A stretch of DNA of 64,000 nucleotides from Idiomarina loihiensis (GCF_024584785.1 NZ_CP074112.1:1302001-1366000); one strand, 5' to 3'. Shown: positions 9,862 through 19,286, counted from the first letter of the stretch. Notes: generated by a model from the letters alone, not told the origin. Made by a program: numbers and translations.

Positions 9862-10103
9862 GCATACCTCAGATGTAGAGCGTTTTAAAATGGCCATTAG
9901 TTTAGCATATCGAGCCTGCCTTATCAGCACTCCCAAAGTAAGTAGTTAGGTTAAATAAACCCAGCCAGCCCCCTTGAAATAAACTTTTATGCCACAATCT
10001 AACTATATAGTGACTGCAGGATCTTATTTCAATGCTAGAATGCATTGGCATGAGAAACTAGAATGTTTCAAAATCCATACGCAAATAATAACGGAGAGTC
10101 GAC
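9862..10103. other. grxD/sodB divergent intergenic region
   Basis: 242 bases that must hold the divergent promoters of grxD (minus) and sodB (plus). The stretch from about 9970 to 10080 is AT-rich. A GGAG ribosome-binding site lies just before the sodB ATG. I do not see a convincing Fur box or OxyR site, and I could not assign -35 and -10 boxes with confidence. Confidence 0.4.
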
Positions 10104-10685
10104 ATGGCATTTGAATTACCAGCATTGCCTTATGCAAAAGATGCACTAGAGCCACACATTTCAGCTGAAACCATTGAATACCACTACGGTAAGCACCATC
10201 AGACTTATGTTACCAAATTAAATGATGCGGTAGCTGGTACTGACTTAGAAAGCCAATCGCTAGAAGACATCATCAAGTCTAGCAAAGGTGGCGTGTTCAA
10301 TAACGCAGCACAAGTGTGGAACCACACTTTCTACTGGCACTGCTTAAGCCCAAATGGCGGCGGCGAGCCAACTGGTGCGGTAGCGGACGCAATTAATGCG
10401 GCGTTTGGTTCATTCGCTAAGTTCAAAGAAGAATTTAGTGCCCAAGCAGCTGGCAACTTCGGTTCTGGTTGGACTTGGCTAGTTAAAAAGGCGGATGGTT
10501 CGGTTGCTATCGTAAACACCAGCAACGCTGAAACCCCGTTAACTGATGCTTCAGTAACCCCTATTTTAACTGTTGATGTGTGGGAACACGCCTACTACAT
10601 CGATTACCGTAATGCCCGTCCAAACTACTTAAATGCATTTTGGAACTTAGTGAACTGGGATTTCGTAGCGAAAAACTTCGCTTAA
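10104..10685 (+). CDS. sodB: Superoxide dismutase [Fe]
   Basis: Cytoplasmic iron superoxide dismutase of 193 aa. The ligand set is present: H27, the histidine of VWNHTFYW, and D and H of [31 protein letters not shown] and FGSGWTWLV are characteristic of the Fe rather than the Mn form. No signal peptide. It is monocistronic with its own terminator. Confidence 0.97.
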   Translation: MAFELPALPYAKDALEPHISAETIEYHYGKHHQTYVTKLNDAVAGTDLESQSLEDIIKSSKGGVFNNAAQVWNHTFYWHCLSPNGGGEPTGAVADAINAAFGSFAKFKEEFSAQAAGNFGSGWTWLVKKADGSVAIVNTSNAETPLTDASVTPILTVDVWEHAYYIDYRNARPNYLNAFWNLVNWDFVAKNFA

Positions 10686-10702
10686 TCCGTTTCGCTCATG
10701 GC

Positions 10703-10720
10703 CCGAGTGCATGCACTCGG
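10703..10720. repeat. 18-bp perfect palindrome after sodB
   Basis: CCGAGTGCA followed directly by its reverse complement TGCACTCGG, 17 bases after the sodB stop and upstream of the terminator. It could be an RNA-stabilising hairpin or a protein site; the sequence gives no further clue. Confidence 0.6.
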
Positions 10721-10734
10721 TGCCCATAAAAAAA

Positions 10735-10771
10735 ACTCCAGTACTGTGCTTACAGTAACTGGAGTTTTTTT
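10735..10771 (+). terminator. sodB rho-independent terminator
   Basis: Stem ACTCCAGT-ACTGT pairing with ACAGT-A-ACTGGAGT around a four-base loop, followed by seven T residues. A-rich sequence on the left could let it work for the opposite strand as well. Confidence 0.88.
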
Positions 10772-10785
10772 ATATCCAACCCGTA

Positions 10786-10890
10786 CTTACTTAACCAGTG
10801 CTTACTCAACCAGTACTTACTCAACCAATACTTACTCAACCAATACTTACTCAACCAATACTTACTCAACCAATACTTACTCAACTAAGT
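10786..10890. repeat. 15-bp tandem repeat, about seven copies, at the 3' end of fadR
   Basis: Units begin at 10786, 10801, 10816, 10831, 10846, 10861 and 10876. Four central units are identical (CTTACTCAACCAATA); the first, second and last differ by a few bases. The last unit overlaps the end of fadR. Read on the minus strand each unit is GTATTGGTTGAGTAA, that is VLVE-stop in the fadR frame, so the array looks like amplification of the final fadR codons plus stop into the 3' untranslated region. The period is a multiple of three. Confidence 0.9.
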
Positions 10891-11587
10891 TATCAGGGAT
10901 CTCACTGCGCATGCTATGCCAGATACGGCCCGATTGATAACCGTATTCGCGTACTAATAATACCGCATCGTCACGGCGCGAATCTGCCGCCATGGTTTTT
11001 AAATCCGCGTAGTATTTGCGAGCTAATTGCCGAGCTTGTGGATTTGAGAAGTAAAAATTACCAATCCGTGAATACAAGCCTTTAAAGCCGTTCAGTACCA
11101 ACACATAAATAGGATTGCCAGAGGCCATGGCTAAGTCATGATTCAATTGATAATCATATTGACTGAAGGCTTCGGCACTATCTTCTAAGGTAGCCGCAGC
11201 GGTGAGTAATTCGGCTACTCGTTCTGGTGCATTTCGAACCGCTTGGCGAATGTAAATGGCACTGATATTAGTACGTGCCGACAACAATTGATCCACCAAT
11301 TCAGGCATACCATCTTCATCTAACCTAGCTAAGGTTTCGAGAATGTTAAGGCCTGAAGTTTCCCAGAAGTTATTCACCCGTGTAGGCTTACCATGTTGAA
11401 TGGTTAACCAACCGTCACGGGCCAGCCGCTGCAAAACTTCACGTAAGGTGGTGCGGGTTACCCCAATCAACTCGGACAGCTCTCGTTCTGCGGGAAGAAT
11501 GGTACCTGGCGCAAAATGCCCGTTCCATATAGATTTTACGATATATTCCTCGGCAAAACCTGCTGGACTCTTTGCTTTGATGATCAT
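10877..11587 (-). CDS. fadR: Fatty acid metabolism regulator FadR
   Basis: GntR-family acyl-CoA-responsive repressor of beta-oxidation genes and activator of unsaturated fatty acid synthesis. The N-terminal winged helix contains the E. coli-identical stretches [20 protein letters not shown] and [18 protein letters not shown]. The C-terminal FCD-type acyl-CoA domain is of E. coli size, 236 aa in all, without the Vibrio insertion. I chose ATG 11587 ([15 protein letters not shown]), which matches the E. coli start, over an in-frame codon 28 residues upstream. The C-terminus ends in NLVE-stop inside the tandem repeat. Confidence 0.96.
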   Translation of the reverse strand: MIIKAKSPAGFAEEYIVKSIWNGHFAPGTILPAERELSELIGVTRTTLREVLQRLARDGWLTIQHGKPTRVNNFWETSGLNILETLARLDEDGMPELVDQLLSARTNISAIYIRQAVRNAPERVAELLTAAATLEDSAEAFSQYDYQLNHDLAMASGNPIYVLVLNGFKGLYSRIGNFYFSNPQARQLARKYYADLKTMAADSRRDDAVLLVREYGYQSGRIWHSMRSEIPDNLVE

Positions 11588-11668
11588 GAAATGCCCTGTA
11601 GTTTGAATAACGGGTGCCTGCTTACTGCTGATATTTGTCATAGTGAGGGCTGATTCTACCAGCCTTTT

Positions 11669-11687
11669 CAATGGTCGGACAAGTTTT
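11669..11687. promoter_or_regulatory. FadR-like operator upstream of fadR
   Basis: ATGGTCGGACAAGTT, about 85 bases before the fadR ATG, matches the known FadR recognition pattern (TGGTC-N-GAC core). The same TGGTCGGA core recurs near fadD and the fabH-like gene. It suggests autoregulation, which is an inference from sequence only. Confidence 0.5.
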
Positions 11688-11799
11688 GCGAAAATATTTA
11701 CCGAGATCTTGATTGAGCCCGTCAGCGCATCATTATTATCGACAATTTTAAGCTGCTAAGGTAAGGTGCCGGCAGTACATCATTGTGAAGAGACTCAGT

Positions 11800-12321
11800 A
11801 TGTTAAAACATCTAGCCAAGCTACCAACGCAACGTTTGCCCTGGTTGTTGTTATTGTTGAGCGTTTTAGCTTTACTTAGCTTTGCGCTTTATGTCCAACA
11901 TGGTTTGGGCATTGAACCTTGCGTTAAATGTATTTACCAACGAACCGCCATCATCGCCATTGGCTTGGCTGCCTTTGTTGGCCTCCTAAGACCACAACAG
12001 CTGCTGTTGCGCAGTTTAGCTTGGTTGGCTTGGCTGGTGGCAGCAGTTTGGGGCTATGTTATCGCGGCCGAACACGTGCAGCTACAGCAAGCAGAAAACT
12101 CCTTTTTTATTGTCTGCGAGGCCTTTCCTAACTTTCCTAGCTGGTTACCCTTGCACGAGTTGCTGCCTAATCTCTTTGGTGCACCCGGCCTATGTGGCGA
12201 TATTGACTGGCAATTTGCCGGCTTAAGTATGCCGATGTGGATGCAAATCATTTTTGCTAGTTATGCCATCGTAGCCGTGGCGGTCATGCTGATTCGTTTA
12301 CTAGTGCAGCGTGCTCTTTAA
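11800..12321 (+). CDS. dsbB: Disulfide bond formation protein DsbB
   Basis: Inner-membrane quinone-linked oxidase that re-oxidises DsbA. Four hydrophobic helices are visible. The two periplasmic cysteine pairs are C41/C44 (CVKC) and C106/C132. With the ATG at 11800 the first pair falls at residues 41 and 44 exactly as in E. coli, so I prefer it to the in-frame GTG at 11785. It is 173 aa. It is divergent from fadR; fadR and dsbB are often close in this class. Confidence 0.93.
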   Translation: MLKHLAKLPTQRLPWLLLLLSVLALLSFALYVQHGLGIEPCVKCIYQRTAIIAIGLAAFVGLLRPQQLLLRSLAWLAWLVAAVWGYVIAAEHVQLQQAENSFFIVCEAFPNFPSWLPLHELLPNLFGAPGLCGDIDWQFAGLSMPMWMQIIFASYAIVAVAVMLIRLLVQRAL

Positions 12322-12344
12322 AAGGGGTAAGGGTTAAAAAGCTA

Positions 12345-12797
12345 TCAAGGGGTATCTTGCAGCGGCCAAGTCACGATGCGGTCTTCTAATTCGGCCGCAA
12401 AGTCGCGTTCATTGATAACTCGGCCCACCACGCTCATCCCCGCTGCCACCATGGCATCTTTACTACCTTGGTGACGTAACGGATGCCAACTTGGCAACGA
12501 ACGCCCTTCAGCAAGACGACGGTAAGCACAGCTGTTAGGTAAATAATACAACTGCTGCAAGTTGTCTTGGCTTATCACTACACAATCAGGAACGATGTCG
12601 AAGCGCGTCGCATACTGCTTGCAGCTGCCGCTCTCAGCGCAAAGTAGTTGGCAACTGACATCGGTAAAATAGAGCTCATCGGTGTCATCATCCACCAGCT
12701 TATGTAAGCAGCACTTGCCACAACCATCACAGAGTGACTCCCACTGCTCGGTCGTCATCTCAGCTAATGGCGTAGTTTGCCAAAATGGTTTAGCCAC
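12345..12797 (-). CDS. YcgN family cysteine-cluster protein
   Basis: Conserved protein of unknown function (UPF0260/YcgN), 150 aa, with the cysteine-rich motif CDGCGKCCLHK near the N-terminus and further cysteines (PDC, SCAYR), a pattern usually read as metal or cluster binding. The start is a GTG at 12797 giving VAKPFWQ, supported by a GGAGG site at the right distance and by the E. coli N-terminus. It overlaps the upstream FAH-fold gene by eight bases. Confidence 0.87.
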   Translation of the reverse strand: MAKPFWQTTPLAEMTTEQWESLCDGCGKCCLHKLVDDDTDELYFTDVSCQLLCAESGSCKQYATRFDIVPDCVVISQDNLQQLYYLPNSCAYRRLAEGRSLPSWHPLRHQGSKDAMVAAGMSVVGRVINERDFAAELEDRIVTWPLQDTP

Positions 12798-13464
12798 GTC
12801 CGGCCTCCACCTGGCCCTGCCATTGCCAGGCGCTAGAGCCACTATCAGCCGGCTGCAACCACAGCTTTAACTCATCACCAACCGCTAACCCGGCCACACC
12901 GGCAGGAGTTCCGGTTAACACCACATCGCCAGGGACTAAGCTAAAAGACTGACTCACTTCAGCTAAGAGTTCTGCAATCGGAAAGATCATCAGCCGCGAA
13001 TCCCCCTGTTGCCGCGGTTGGCCATTTACCTCTAGGCCAAACTGCAAGGGTTGATCCAGCGCCAGTTCTGCGCTTGTGAGCCAACTAGATAGCACACAGG
13101 CGCCATCGAAGGCTTTGGCACGCTCCCATGGCTGCCCTTGCGCTTTGAGCTGGCATTGCACCTCACGCAGGGTTAAATCTAACGCCACCCCTACGGCAGC
13201 AATGGCCGTTTGTGCGCTGGCAGGGGTCGCTGCGGTCAAGGGCTGCCCAATCAGCACCGCGAGTTCAACTTCATGTTGGCATTCACCTTGCTGGGTTGGA
13301 ATCGTCACCTTGGGTAAATAGGTGATGCTCGAGGGGGGCTTCATAAACAGTAACGGTGCCGCCGGCACCTCATTACCTAACTCAGCTGCATGGGCCGCAT
13401 AATTGCGGCCCACACACACAATTTTCGACGGTTGCGGTAAAGCAAGCTGGTCCGCTTGATACAT
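12790..13464 (-). CDS. Fumarylacetoacetate hydrolase-fold protein (YcgM-like)
   Basis: FAH-fold enzyme of 224 aa; the family includes acylpyruvate hydrolases and oxaloacetate decarboxylases. Motifs are KIVCVGRNYAAHAAELGNEVP, the metal-binding E.E segment (CQHEVELAVLIG) and the C-terminal LVPGDVVLTGTPAGV. E. coli has the same ycgL-ycgM-ycgN grouping, which supports the YcgM assignment. The exact substrate cannot be read from sequence. Confidence 0.85.
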   Translation of the reverse strand: MYQADQLALPQPSKIVCVGRNYAAHAAELGNEVPAAPLLFMKPPSSITYLPKVTIPTQQGECQHEVELAVLIGQPLTAATPASAQTAIAAVGVALDLTLREVQCQLKAQGQPWERAKAFDGACVLSSWLTSAELALDQPLQFGLEVNGQPRQQGDSRLMIFPIAELLAEVSQSFSLVPGDVVLTGTPAGVAGLAVGDELKLWLQPADSGSSAWQWQGQVEAGRG

Positions 13465-13469
13465 ACCAA

Positions 13470-14465
13470 TTACCGCGGAAACCGAATACGATCCGACAAA
13501 TAACCCACCGCTGCCACAAAGTAGTGCGAACGGTTCCAGCGCATCAGGGCATCGTAATTGGTATAAGCGAGATAGACGCGGCCCTGCTGGTCATCAGGAA
13601 TCACCACAGAGGCTTCAATATCGTCCCGTTGCGGTAAATCACTCCCGTCCATTCGACGCACGCCCAATTGTTGCCATTCAGCTAGAGTTTTCTTGGTTTT
13701 CAACGAAGCTAAACTGGCATCAAAAGAGTCTGGTAGTTGCACTTGGCGACCCCAAGTAACATCATCCCGCCAGCCCACAGATTTAAGGTAGTTGGCCGCC
13801 GAGGCAAAGACATCGCCCATCGAGCCCCAGATATCTTTACGACCATCGCCATCATAGTCCACTGCGTACTGCATGAATGAACTTGGCATAAACTGGGTTT
13901 GTCCCATAGCACCGGCCCACGAGCCGCGCATTTGTTCAATCGGAATATGCTGTTCTTCTACGATGGTGAGTGCGTGCCATAATTCTTTCTTAAAAAAGGC
14001 CTCACGACGCCCTTCGTAAGCCATGGTGGTGAGCGCTGAAATCACGTCTTGGCCGCCAGTAAAGCTACCAAAATTGGTTTCAATGCCCCACAGCGCCACG
14101 ATAAACCGCGGTTGTACGCCATATTCAGCGCCAATTTGCTCTAATAAATCGCGGTGCTCTTGGTATTTCTCTACTGCCTTTTTGGCTTTCCACTCAGGGA
14201 CAGCACGCGGTAAGTAAGTATCCAGCGTGAGTTTGAATTCCGGTTGATTACGATCGGCTTTAACCGATCGTTGGTACAGTTTCACCTCAGCAAAAGCTGT
14301 GTCTAAGGTACTTTGGGCGTAACCATCGGCCAAGGCTTCTTGTTTAAGTTTGGCCACATAAGCAGCGAAACCATCAGCACTAATTTCGTTCTCATTGGCC
14401 TGAGCCACAGTAGCGCTTAGCCCCATTAACAGTGCTACGGCAACCGAACAACATGCTTTAATCAT
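13470..14465 (-). CDS. Lytic murein transglycosylase (MltB family)
   Basis: Periplasmic peptidoglycan-cleaving enzyme of 331 aa. A signal peptide (residues 1 to about 23, ending near VAQA) is followed by the SLT_2 domain with FIVALWGIETNFG, which contains the catalytic glutamate, and MGQTQFMPSSF. There is no clear lipobox, so unlike E. coli MltB it is probably soluble in the periplasm. AGGAG precedes the ATG and the gene overlaps ycgL by eight bases. Confidence 0.88.
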   Translation of the reverse strand: MIKACCSVAVALLMGLSATVAQANENEISADGFAAYVAKLKQEALADGYAQSTLDTAFAEVKLYQRSVKADRNQPEFKLTLDTYLPRAVPEWKAKKAVEKYQEHRDLLEQIGAEYGVQPRFIVALWGIETNFGSFTGGQDVISALTTMAYEGRREAFFKKELWHALTIVEEQHIPIEQMRGSWAGAMGQTQFMPSSFMQYAVDYDGDGRKDIWGSMGDVFASAANYLKSVGWRDDVTWGRQVQLPDSFDASLASLKTKKTLAEWQQLGVRRMDGSDLPQRDDIEASVVIPDDQQGRVYLAYTNYDALMRWNRSHYFVAAVGYLSDRIRFPR

Positions 14466-14736
14466 TGAAAGACTCCTTTGGTTTCAATGTTTTTAATAGG
14501 TTTTCCTGTGGCTCGGGTAGTTGTAAATAGAACCCAGGCTCAGTTAAGTGTTGCTTTAACTCTGCCACACTCAACCGCGCTAACGAGCGCGATTCAGTTA
14601 AGGCGAGCGTCATCACATGAATAGGTTGACCGAAACTTTGCTGCAAAGGTTCAGGAAGTTTTGTAAAGTCGGCAGGATGCGGCATATATAAATAGGTATC
14701 CGCGCGGCGCGGACTGCGATAAATCGCACACAACAT
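14458..14736 (-). CDS. ycgL: YcgL domain protein
   Basis: Small conserved cytoplasmic protein of 92 aa with the YcgL domain: CAIYRSPRRADTYLYM at the N-terminus and LTEPGFYLQLPEPQENLL near the C-terminus. The function is unknown. It sits between rnd and the transglycosylase gene, overlapping the latter. Confidence 0.88.
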   Translation of the reverse strand: MLCAIYRSPRRADTYLYMPHPADFTKLPEPLQQSFGQPIHVMTLALTESRSLARLSVAELKQHLTEPGFYLQLPEPQENLLKTLKPKESFND

Positions 14737-14756
14737 AGTCAGGCGCTCTCTTTCAT

Positions 14757-15893
14757 TTATGAGTGATGCTGAGATAATAACTTTTCAGCGAATGCTTTCA
14801 GCTTAGCCCCGCGCCAACCCGTTAACAAGTCTGGCGTCATTAATTCTGCTTGAGCAGCGGCTGGCACTTGCCAAAACCAATGAATCACATCGTTGATTTG
14901 ACGCCGTGAGGCGACCAAACTGGGCTGTAACTGCAGTTCAGCAGCAACCTCGTTAACGCGCTTCTTCAACTCATTGAACACCACTTTATAGCCGCGCATA
15001 TCCGTTAAGCGTTCTAAACTCGCTGGTTGCTCACTGGCATGAGCCCCTTTGCTGATGGCTTGCAGCAGGGCTTCACCAGCGTAGCGTACTGTCACCGGAG
15101 ATAAGTCGGTCACCCCACGTAGATGATGAATACTGCTTGGCATGCGTCGTGCCAGCTCAAGTAAGGTATGATCTTTAGCGACAAAGCTCAGTGGAATATC
15201 AGATTTCTGTGCCCGCGCTAAACGCCATTGCAATAACTCACGCAATACCGCCAGTTGTTGGCGATTGCACTGCCAAGCATTACCAAAACTCAAATAAAGC
15301 CAATGTGGTGGGTCTTGATGGGCACGCTTTTGTACTTGCAGCGCCGTTTCTTCTAACACAATCGCTAGCTGCTCAGGGCTTAACTCTGCCAACAGCTGCG
15401 GGTAAATTTGATGCAAATAAAACACATCAGCCGCGGCATAATCAAGCTGCTCAGTTGCCAAAGGCCGTTGCAGCCAATCGGTTCTTGATTGGGATTTGTC
15501 CAGCTCTACTTGGTTATAATGAGCCACTAGGGCAGCGTAGCCTAACGCATCGCCATGGCCAGCTACCGCTGCCGCAATTTGGGTATCAAACACGCCAGTC
15601 ACCACCTGCCCCATGTGCTGGGACAAGATCTCATAGTCTTCGCCACCGGCATGAATCACGAGGGGTTGTTGTTGATTGGCGAACAACTGCCACAGTGGCG
15701 TTAAATCCGTCACTGCAAGTGGGTCAATCAACACCAGCAAGTCATCGGCGCGAACCTGGATTAAACCTAATTTGGCATAATAGGTGCGGGTACGGACAAA
15801 TTCCGTGTCTACCGCTAAAAAACTTGCAGAATCAGCTTGTTGGCAAAACCCAGCAAGCTGCTCTGCAGTGGTGATCAGATTAAAAGGAAGCAT
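14757..15893 (-). CDS. rnd: Ribonuclease D
   Basis: DEDDy-family 3'-5' exoribonuclease that matures tRNA and other small RNAs. It is 378 aa. The exonuclease domain has FLAVDTEFVRTRTYY (D and E), VIHAGGEDYEIL (D) and LDYAAADVFYL (Y...D), followed by an HRDC domain. It starts three bases after the fadD stop, the E. coli gene order fadD-rnd. Confidence 0.95.
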   Translation of the reverse strand: MLPFNLITTAEQLAGFCQQADSASFLAVDTEFVRTRTYYAKLGLIQVRADDLLVLIDPLAVTDLTPLWQLFANQQQPLVIHAGGEDYEILSQHMGQVVTGVFDTQIAAAVAGHGDALGYAALVAHYNQVELDKSQSRTDWLQRPLATEQLDYAAADVFYLHQIYPQLLAELSPEQLAIVLEETALQVQKRAHQDPPHWLYLSFGNAWQCNRQQLAVLRELLQWRLARAQKSDIPLSFVAKDHTLLELARRMPSSIHHLRGVTDLSPVTVRYAGEALLQAISKGAHASEQPASLERLTDMRGYKVVFNELKKRVNEVAAELQLQPSLVASRRQINDVIHWFWQVPAAAQAELMTPDLLTGWRGAKLKAFAEKLLSQHHS

Positions 15894-15896
15894 TAA

Positions 15897-17582
15897 TTAT
15901 TTCGCTTTGGCCTCTTCTTCGTCACGTAACTCACGCCGTAAAATTTTCCCGACATTAGTTTTTGGTAGCTCCTCACGGAACTCCACTAATTTTGGCACTT
16001 TATAACCGGTCATATTTTCACGTGAATACGCAATCAATTCTTTTTCAGTGAGCGACTTATCCTTGCGTACCACAAAGATTTTGACTTGCTCACCCGAACT
16101 TTCGTGAGGTACCCCTACTGCGGCAACTTCAAGAACTTTCGGATGTTCAGCAATCACGTCTTCTATTTCGTTAGGATACACATTAAAGCCTGACACTAAG
16201 ATCATGTCTTTTTTGCGGTCCACAATTTTGAAGAAGCCTTGCTCATCCATCAAACCGATATCACCTGTGGCAAACCAGCCATCAATCATCACTTTGGCGG
16301 TTTCATCAGGACGGTTCAGATAACCTACCATCACTTGCGGGCCGCGCACTTGTAATTCGCCGGCTTCGCCTTGTGGTAACACCTCGCCAGTATCGACATC
16401 AACGATACGCACTTCAGTAGATGGTAATGGCAACCCTATGGTACCGTTGTAATGCTCTATATCCGTAGGATTAACGGTCACTATCGGTGAACATTCAGTT
16501 AAGCCGTAGCCTTCTAGTAAGCGCGATTTAGTCACTCGCTCCCAGTGCTCGGCAACGGCGCGTTGCACTGCCATACCGCCACCTAAAGCGATCTTAAGAT
16601 GGGAAAAATCTAAATCTTTAAAGCCATCGGCATGTAATAACCCATTAAACAAGGTGTTCACACCAGAAATGATAGAGAACGGGTATTTGCTTAATTCTTT
16701 TACGAAGCCTGGCATATCGCGCGGATTGGTAATCAGAATATTGCGTCCACCGTGCTTCATAAAGGTCAAGCAGTTGGCCGTAAGCGCAAAGATATGGTAC
16801 AGCGGCAACGCCGTGATCACGGTTTCTTCGCCATCCACCACCAAAGGTGCGACCAACGCCGATACCATTTCTAGGTTCGCGACCATATTGCGATGCGACA
16901 ACATGGCGCCTTTAGCTAACCCAGTAGTACCGCCGGTATATTGCAAGAAAGCCAGATCATCACCACTTATTTGCGGTCGTTGATACTTAGCTTTGGCGCC
17001 TTGCGCTAGTACCTGTTTGAACTGCGTCGTATGCTGCAACGAATAGGCTGGCACCATCTTTTTCACGTATTTAACTACGAAGTTAACAATCCAACGCTTC
17101 GGTGCTGGTAACATGTCACCAATACTGGTCAGGAGCACTTTCTTGACCGGTACCTCAGTAATCACTTTCGCTAGGGTGTGCGCAAAGTTATCCAAAATAA
17201 CAATGGCCTGCGCATTGGCATCACTTAACTGATGCTTTAATTCGCGGGCAGTGTATAGCGGGTTCACGTTAACCACGGTCATCCCAGCTCGCAATACACC
17301 AAACAACGCAATGGGATATTGCAGTAAGTTTGGCATCATCAAAGCGACGGCATCGCCCTTTTGCAAACCTTGCTGTTGCAGGTAAGCGGCAAAATCTTTA
17401 CTGAGCGTATCTAACTCATTAAACGTCAGCTCAGTGTCCATGTTTACAAACGCAACTTTATCGCCGTACGTTTTTACACTTTGCTCAAAAATATCAATTA
17501 ACGAGTTAAAGTGATCCGGGTCAATGGTCTCCGGAACCCCTGCTGGATAGCGTTTTAGCCAAATTTTATCCACGCGCTTCAT
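15897..17582 (-). CDS. fadD: Long-chain fatty acid--CoA ligase FadD
   Basis: Activates long-chain fatty acids to acyl-CoA at the inner membrane, feeding beta-oxidation and producing the FadR ligand. It is 561 aa (561 in E. coli too). The adenylate-forming motifs are [18 protein letters not shown] and [10 protein letters not shown], with the C-terminal hinge [20 protein letters not shown] and catalytic lysine near [17 protein letters not shown] precedes the ATG, and a FadR-like site lies about 50 bases upstream. Confidence 0.97.
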   Translation of the reverse strand: MKRVDKIWLKRYPAGVPETIDPDHFNSLIDIFEQSVKTYGDKVAFVNMDTELTFNELDTLSKDFAAYLQQQGLQKGDAVALMMPNLLQYPIALFGVLRAGMTVVNVNPLYTARELKHQLSDANAQAIVILDNFAHTLAKVITEVPVKKVLLTSIGDMLPAPKRWIVNFVVKYVKKMVPAYSLQHTTQFKQVLAQGAKAKYQRPQISGDDLAFLQYTGGTTGLAKGAMLSHRNMVANLEMVSALVAPLVVDGEETVITALPLYHIFALTANCLTFMKHGGRNILITNPRDMPGFVKELSKYPFSIISGVNTLFNGLLHADGFKDLDFSHLKIALGGGMAVQRAVAEHWERVTKSRLLEGYGLTECSPIVTVNPTDIEHYNGTIGLPLPSTEVRIVDVDTGEVLPQGEAGELQVRGPQVMVGYLNRPDETAKVMIDGWFATGDIGLMDEQGFFKIVDRKKDMILVSGFNVYPNEIEDVIAEHPKVLEVAAVGVPHESSGEQVKIFVVRKDKSLTEKELIAYSRENMTGYKVPKLVEFREELPKTNVGKILRRELRDEEEAKAK

Positions 17583-17624
17583 GCTCCTGAATACTTTTAA
17601 TTAAAATTTACTAACACGCAATCA

Positions 17625-17643
17625 TCGCATATCCGACCAGTGT
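17625..17643. promoter_or_regulatory. FadR-like operator upstream of fadD
   Basis: On the minus strand the sequence reads ACACTGGTCGGATATGC, matching the FadR operator core, about 45-60 bases before the fadD ATG. FadR repression of fadD is established in E. coli; the site here is an inference. Confidence 0.5.
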
Positions 17644-17646
17644 TGC

Positions 17647-18582
17647 CTAGCCGTTATGATGCCGAATTATCTGTGATAAATAACCAATAATCGCATCTGG
17701 GCGCTCCATATGAACATGATGACCGCCTTCAACTTCGTGTACTCGTAGGTGCGGAACTTGCTCACGCCAGTCTTGTAAGGCCGTTTTTAGACGCTGATGT
17801 CCGTGGCTACCCAACAGCACGGTAAAAGGACATTCAATGTGGGCTAGCACATCACCAATCTGAGCCGCAGTTAAGCGCACCGCAGAACTTACCCGCAGTT
17901 GCCCATCAGCACGAAACTGATAATGTTCGGGGCCGAATTGCTCAATGCCGCGTTCAACTAAAAGCGCCGCTAATTCTCGACTAAAATCACCAGCTTGAGC
18001 GCGGGCGCTGATGGCTAAATCAAGATTGGGATAGCGTGGCGGTTGTTTTTGCTGTTGCTGCCAACGACTACGAAAGCCTTGGCGGAGCTCGGCTGTGGTT
18101 TTATCCGCAGCGGTGGCAATCAAACCGAAGGCCTCTATTGCCAACAATTCGCTCACTAACTCTGGCGCAATGCCTGCCAACATATTGGCCGCATAGGCAC
18201 CCATGGAATGGGCCACAATAGCCACCTGAGGCCATTGCTGTTGCTGGCACAAGCTCCAGATATCGTAGACATAATCGATAAAGGGATAATAATTGCCCGC
18301 CGGTCGATGGTCAGAATGCCCATGCCCAGCCCAATCCAGTGCTATCAAACGATAGTCACCGGCTAGATCCGACTGCAAAAATTCTTCGGCAAGAGGCAAA
18401 AAGCTGTGACAATTATCCAGCCAGCCATGCAGAGCCAAGAGTGGGTAACCATCTGTAGGCCCCCATTGCAAACCACGCATGGTGCCCCAGGGTAAATCAA
18501 AAGAAACAGGCTCAGCATGATGCCGAGCCTGTTGATAACGCAGTTGCGTAGACGGTGCTATTGCCGTTGTCGTCACAATCAA
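17647..18582 (-). CDS. Alpha/beta hydrolase
   Basis: Serine hydrolase of the alpha/beta fold, 311 aa. The nucleophile elbow is GHSMGAYA, the oxyanion region is ALHGWLDNCHSF, and the catalytic histidine is probably in VEGGHHVHME. The substrate is unknown; homologues beside slp and fadD in this class are annotated only as hydrolases. The frame opens with TTG at 18582, well placed after AAGGA and overlapping the slp stop; a GTG two codons later is an alternative. Confidence 0.82.
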   Translation of the reverse strand: MIVTTTAIAPSTQLRYQQARHHAEPVSFDLPWGTMRGLQWGPTDGYPLLALHGWLDNCHSFLPLAEEFLQSDLAGDYRLIALDWAGHGHSDHRPAGNYYPFIDYVYDIWSLCQQQQWPQVAIVAHSMGAYAANMLAGIAPELVSELLAIEAFGLIATAADKTTAELRQGFRSRWQQQQKQPPRYPNLDLAISARAQAGDFSRELAALLVERGIEQFGPEHYQFRADGQLRVSSAVRLTAAQIGDVLAHIECPFTVLLGSHGHQRLKTALQDWREQVPHLRVHEVEGGHHVHMERPDAIIGYLSQIIRHHNG

Positions 18583-19166
18583 TTATTTCCTTTATCTGAC
18601 TGGCCCGAACCGCCCTCGCTAGCACCCTGGGTATTGCGAATAATCACCGGGCCAGGGTAGTGCGGACGGCTGAAGTAGTAGTGACGATACCATAACGAAC
18701 TATAATCTACTTCAACTTGAGTTTTTTCTTTTTGAATCGGCCACAAATATTTGCCACTGGCATTCAGTACCGGGAACAAATAGTTGTATTCGTCAATCAT
18801 TCCTGTTTCAGCTGCGGCTATGGTCCCGGTAAAGGTAATATAGCGCCCTTCTTTGTAAACCATGGGGTCAACAAAGCCGGCTACTTTGGCACGAAACCGC
18901 CCATCGCTTTGATCGCTTGGAACGGGACGCCCCCAACCTTGCAGTTCTAAGTGAACCACTTCGATTTCGGTACCCGCATCAGTGTTACGCACCGCTGCAA
19001 TCATACCGCCCCAACGCGCTGGCTGGCCGATATATTGCTCCGGCTGCTCGAGCGCATTCTTATAACTCACCAAACTTGCTTCATCGACTACTTCGAGTTC
19101 ATCAGGAACGGACGAACATGCGCCTAGAAAAAGTGCCGCAAGACCTATCAACCATAACTGTTTCAT
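18579..19166 (-). CDS. Slp family outer-membrane lipoprotein
   Basis: Lipoprotein of 195 aa. The signal peptide ends in the lipobox LFLGAC, putting the lipidated cysteine at residue 17. The Slp/YeaY domain follows, with YIGQPARWGGMI and a C-terminal VDYSSLWYRHYYF region. Residue +2 is Ser, which favours the outer membrane. The same neighbour order (tsaB, slp/yeaY, fadD) occurs in E. coli. Function in the family is stationary-phase or starvation-related and otherwise obscure. Confidence 0.88.
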   Translation of the reverse strand: MKQLWLIGLAALFLGACSSVPDELEVVDEASLVSYKNALEQPEQYIGQPARWGGMIAAVRNTDAGTEIEVVHLELQGWGRPVPSDQSDGRFRAKVAGFVDPMVYKEGRYITFTGTIAAAETGMIDEYNYLFPVLNASGKYLWPIQKEKTQVEVDYSSLWYRHYYFSRPHYPGPVIIRNTQGASEGGSGQSDKGNN

Positions 19167-19286
19167 TTGTCTACTCCTCTGCGTGCATGCATCTGTATAG
19201 CATAGTTTAGAAAAGCCTTGTTACCAGTTAGTTCCCGCAAATATCTTGTAAAATTATGTATCAAGCAGGCTTTTTAACGGCCGGCG

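Noticed and set aside
10786-10890. Tandem repeat considered as a CRISPR array
   Set aside because: Units are 15 bp and directly adjacent with no unique spacers; no cas genes nearby. It is a simple tandem repeat.
10698-10937. Plus-strand ORF through the tandem repeat giving repeated STNTY peptide
   Set aside because: It runs over the sodB terminator and the repeat, on the opposite strand to fadR, without a ribosome-binding site; a by-product of the repeat period being a multiple of three.
19212-19276. AAAAGCCT / AGGCTTTT inverted repeat between slp and tsaB as a terminator
   Set aside because: The loop is about 45 bases with no further pairing seen, so a chance dyad cannot be excluded.
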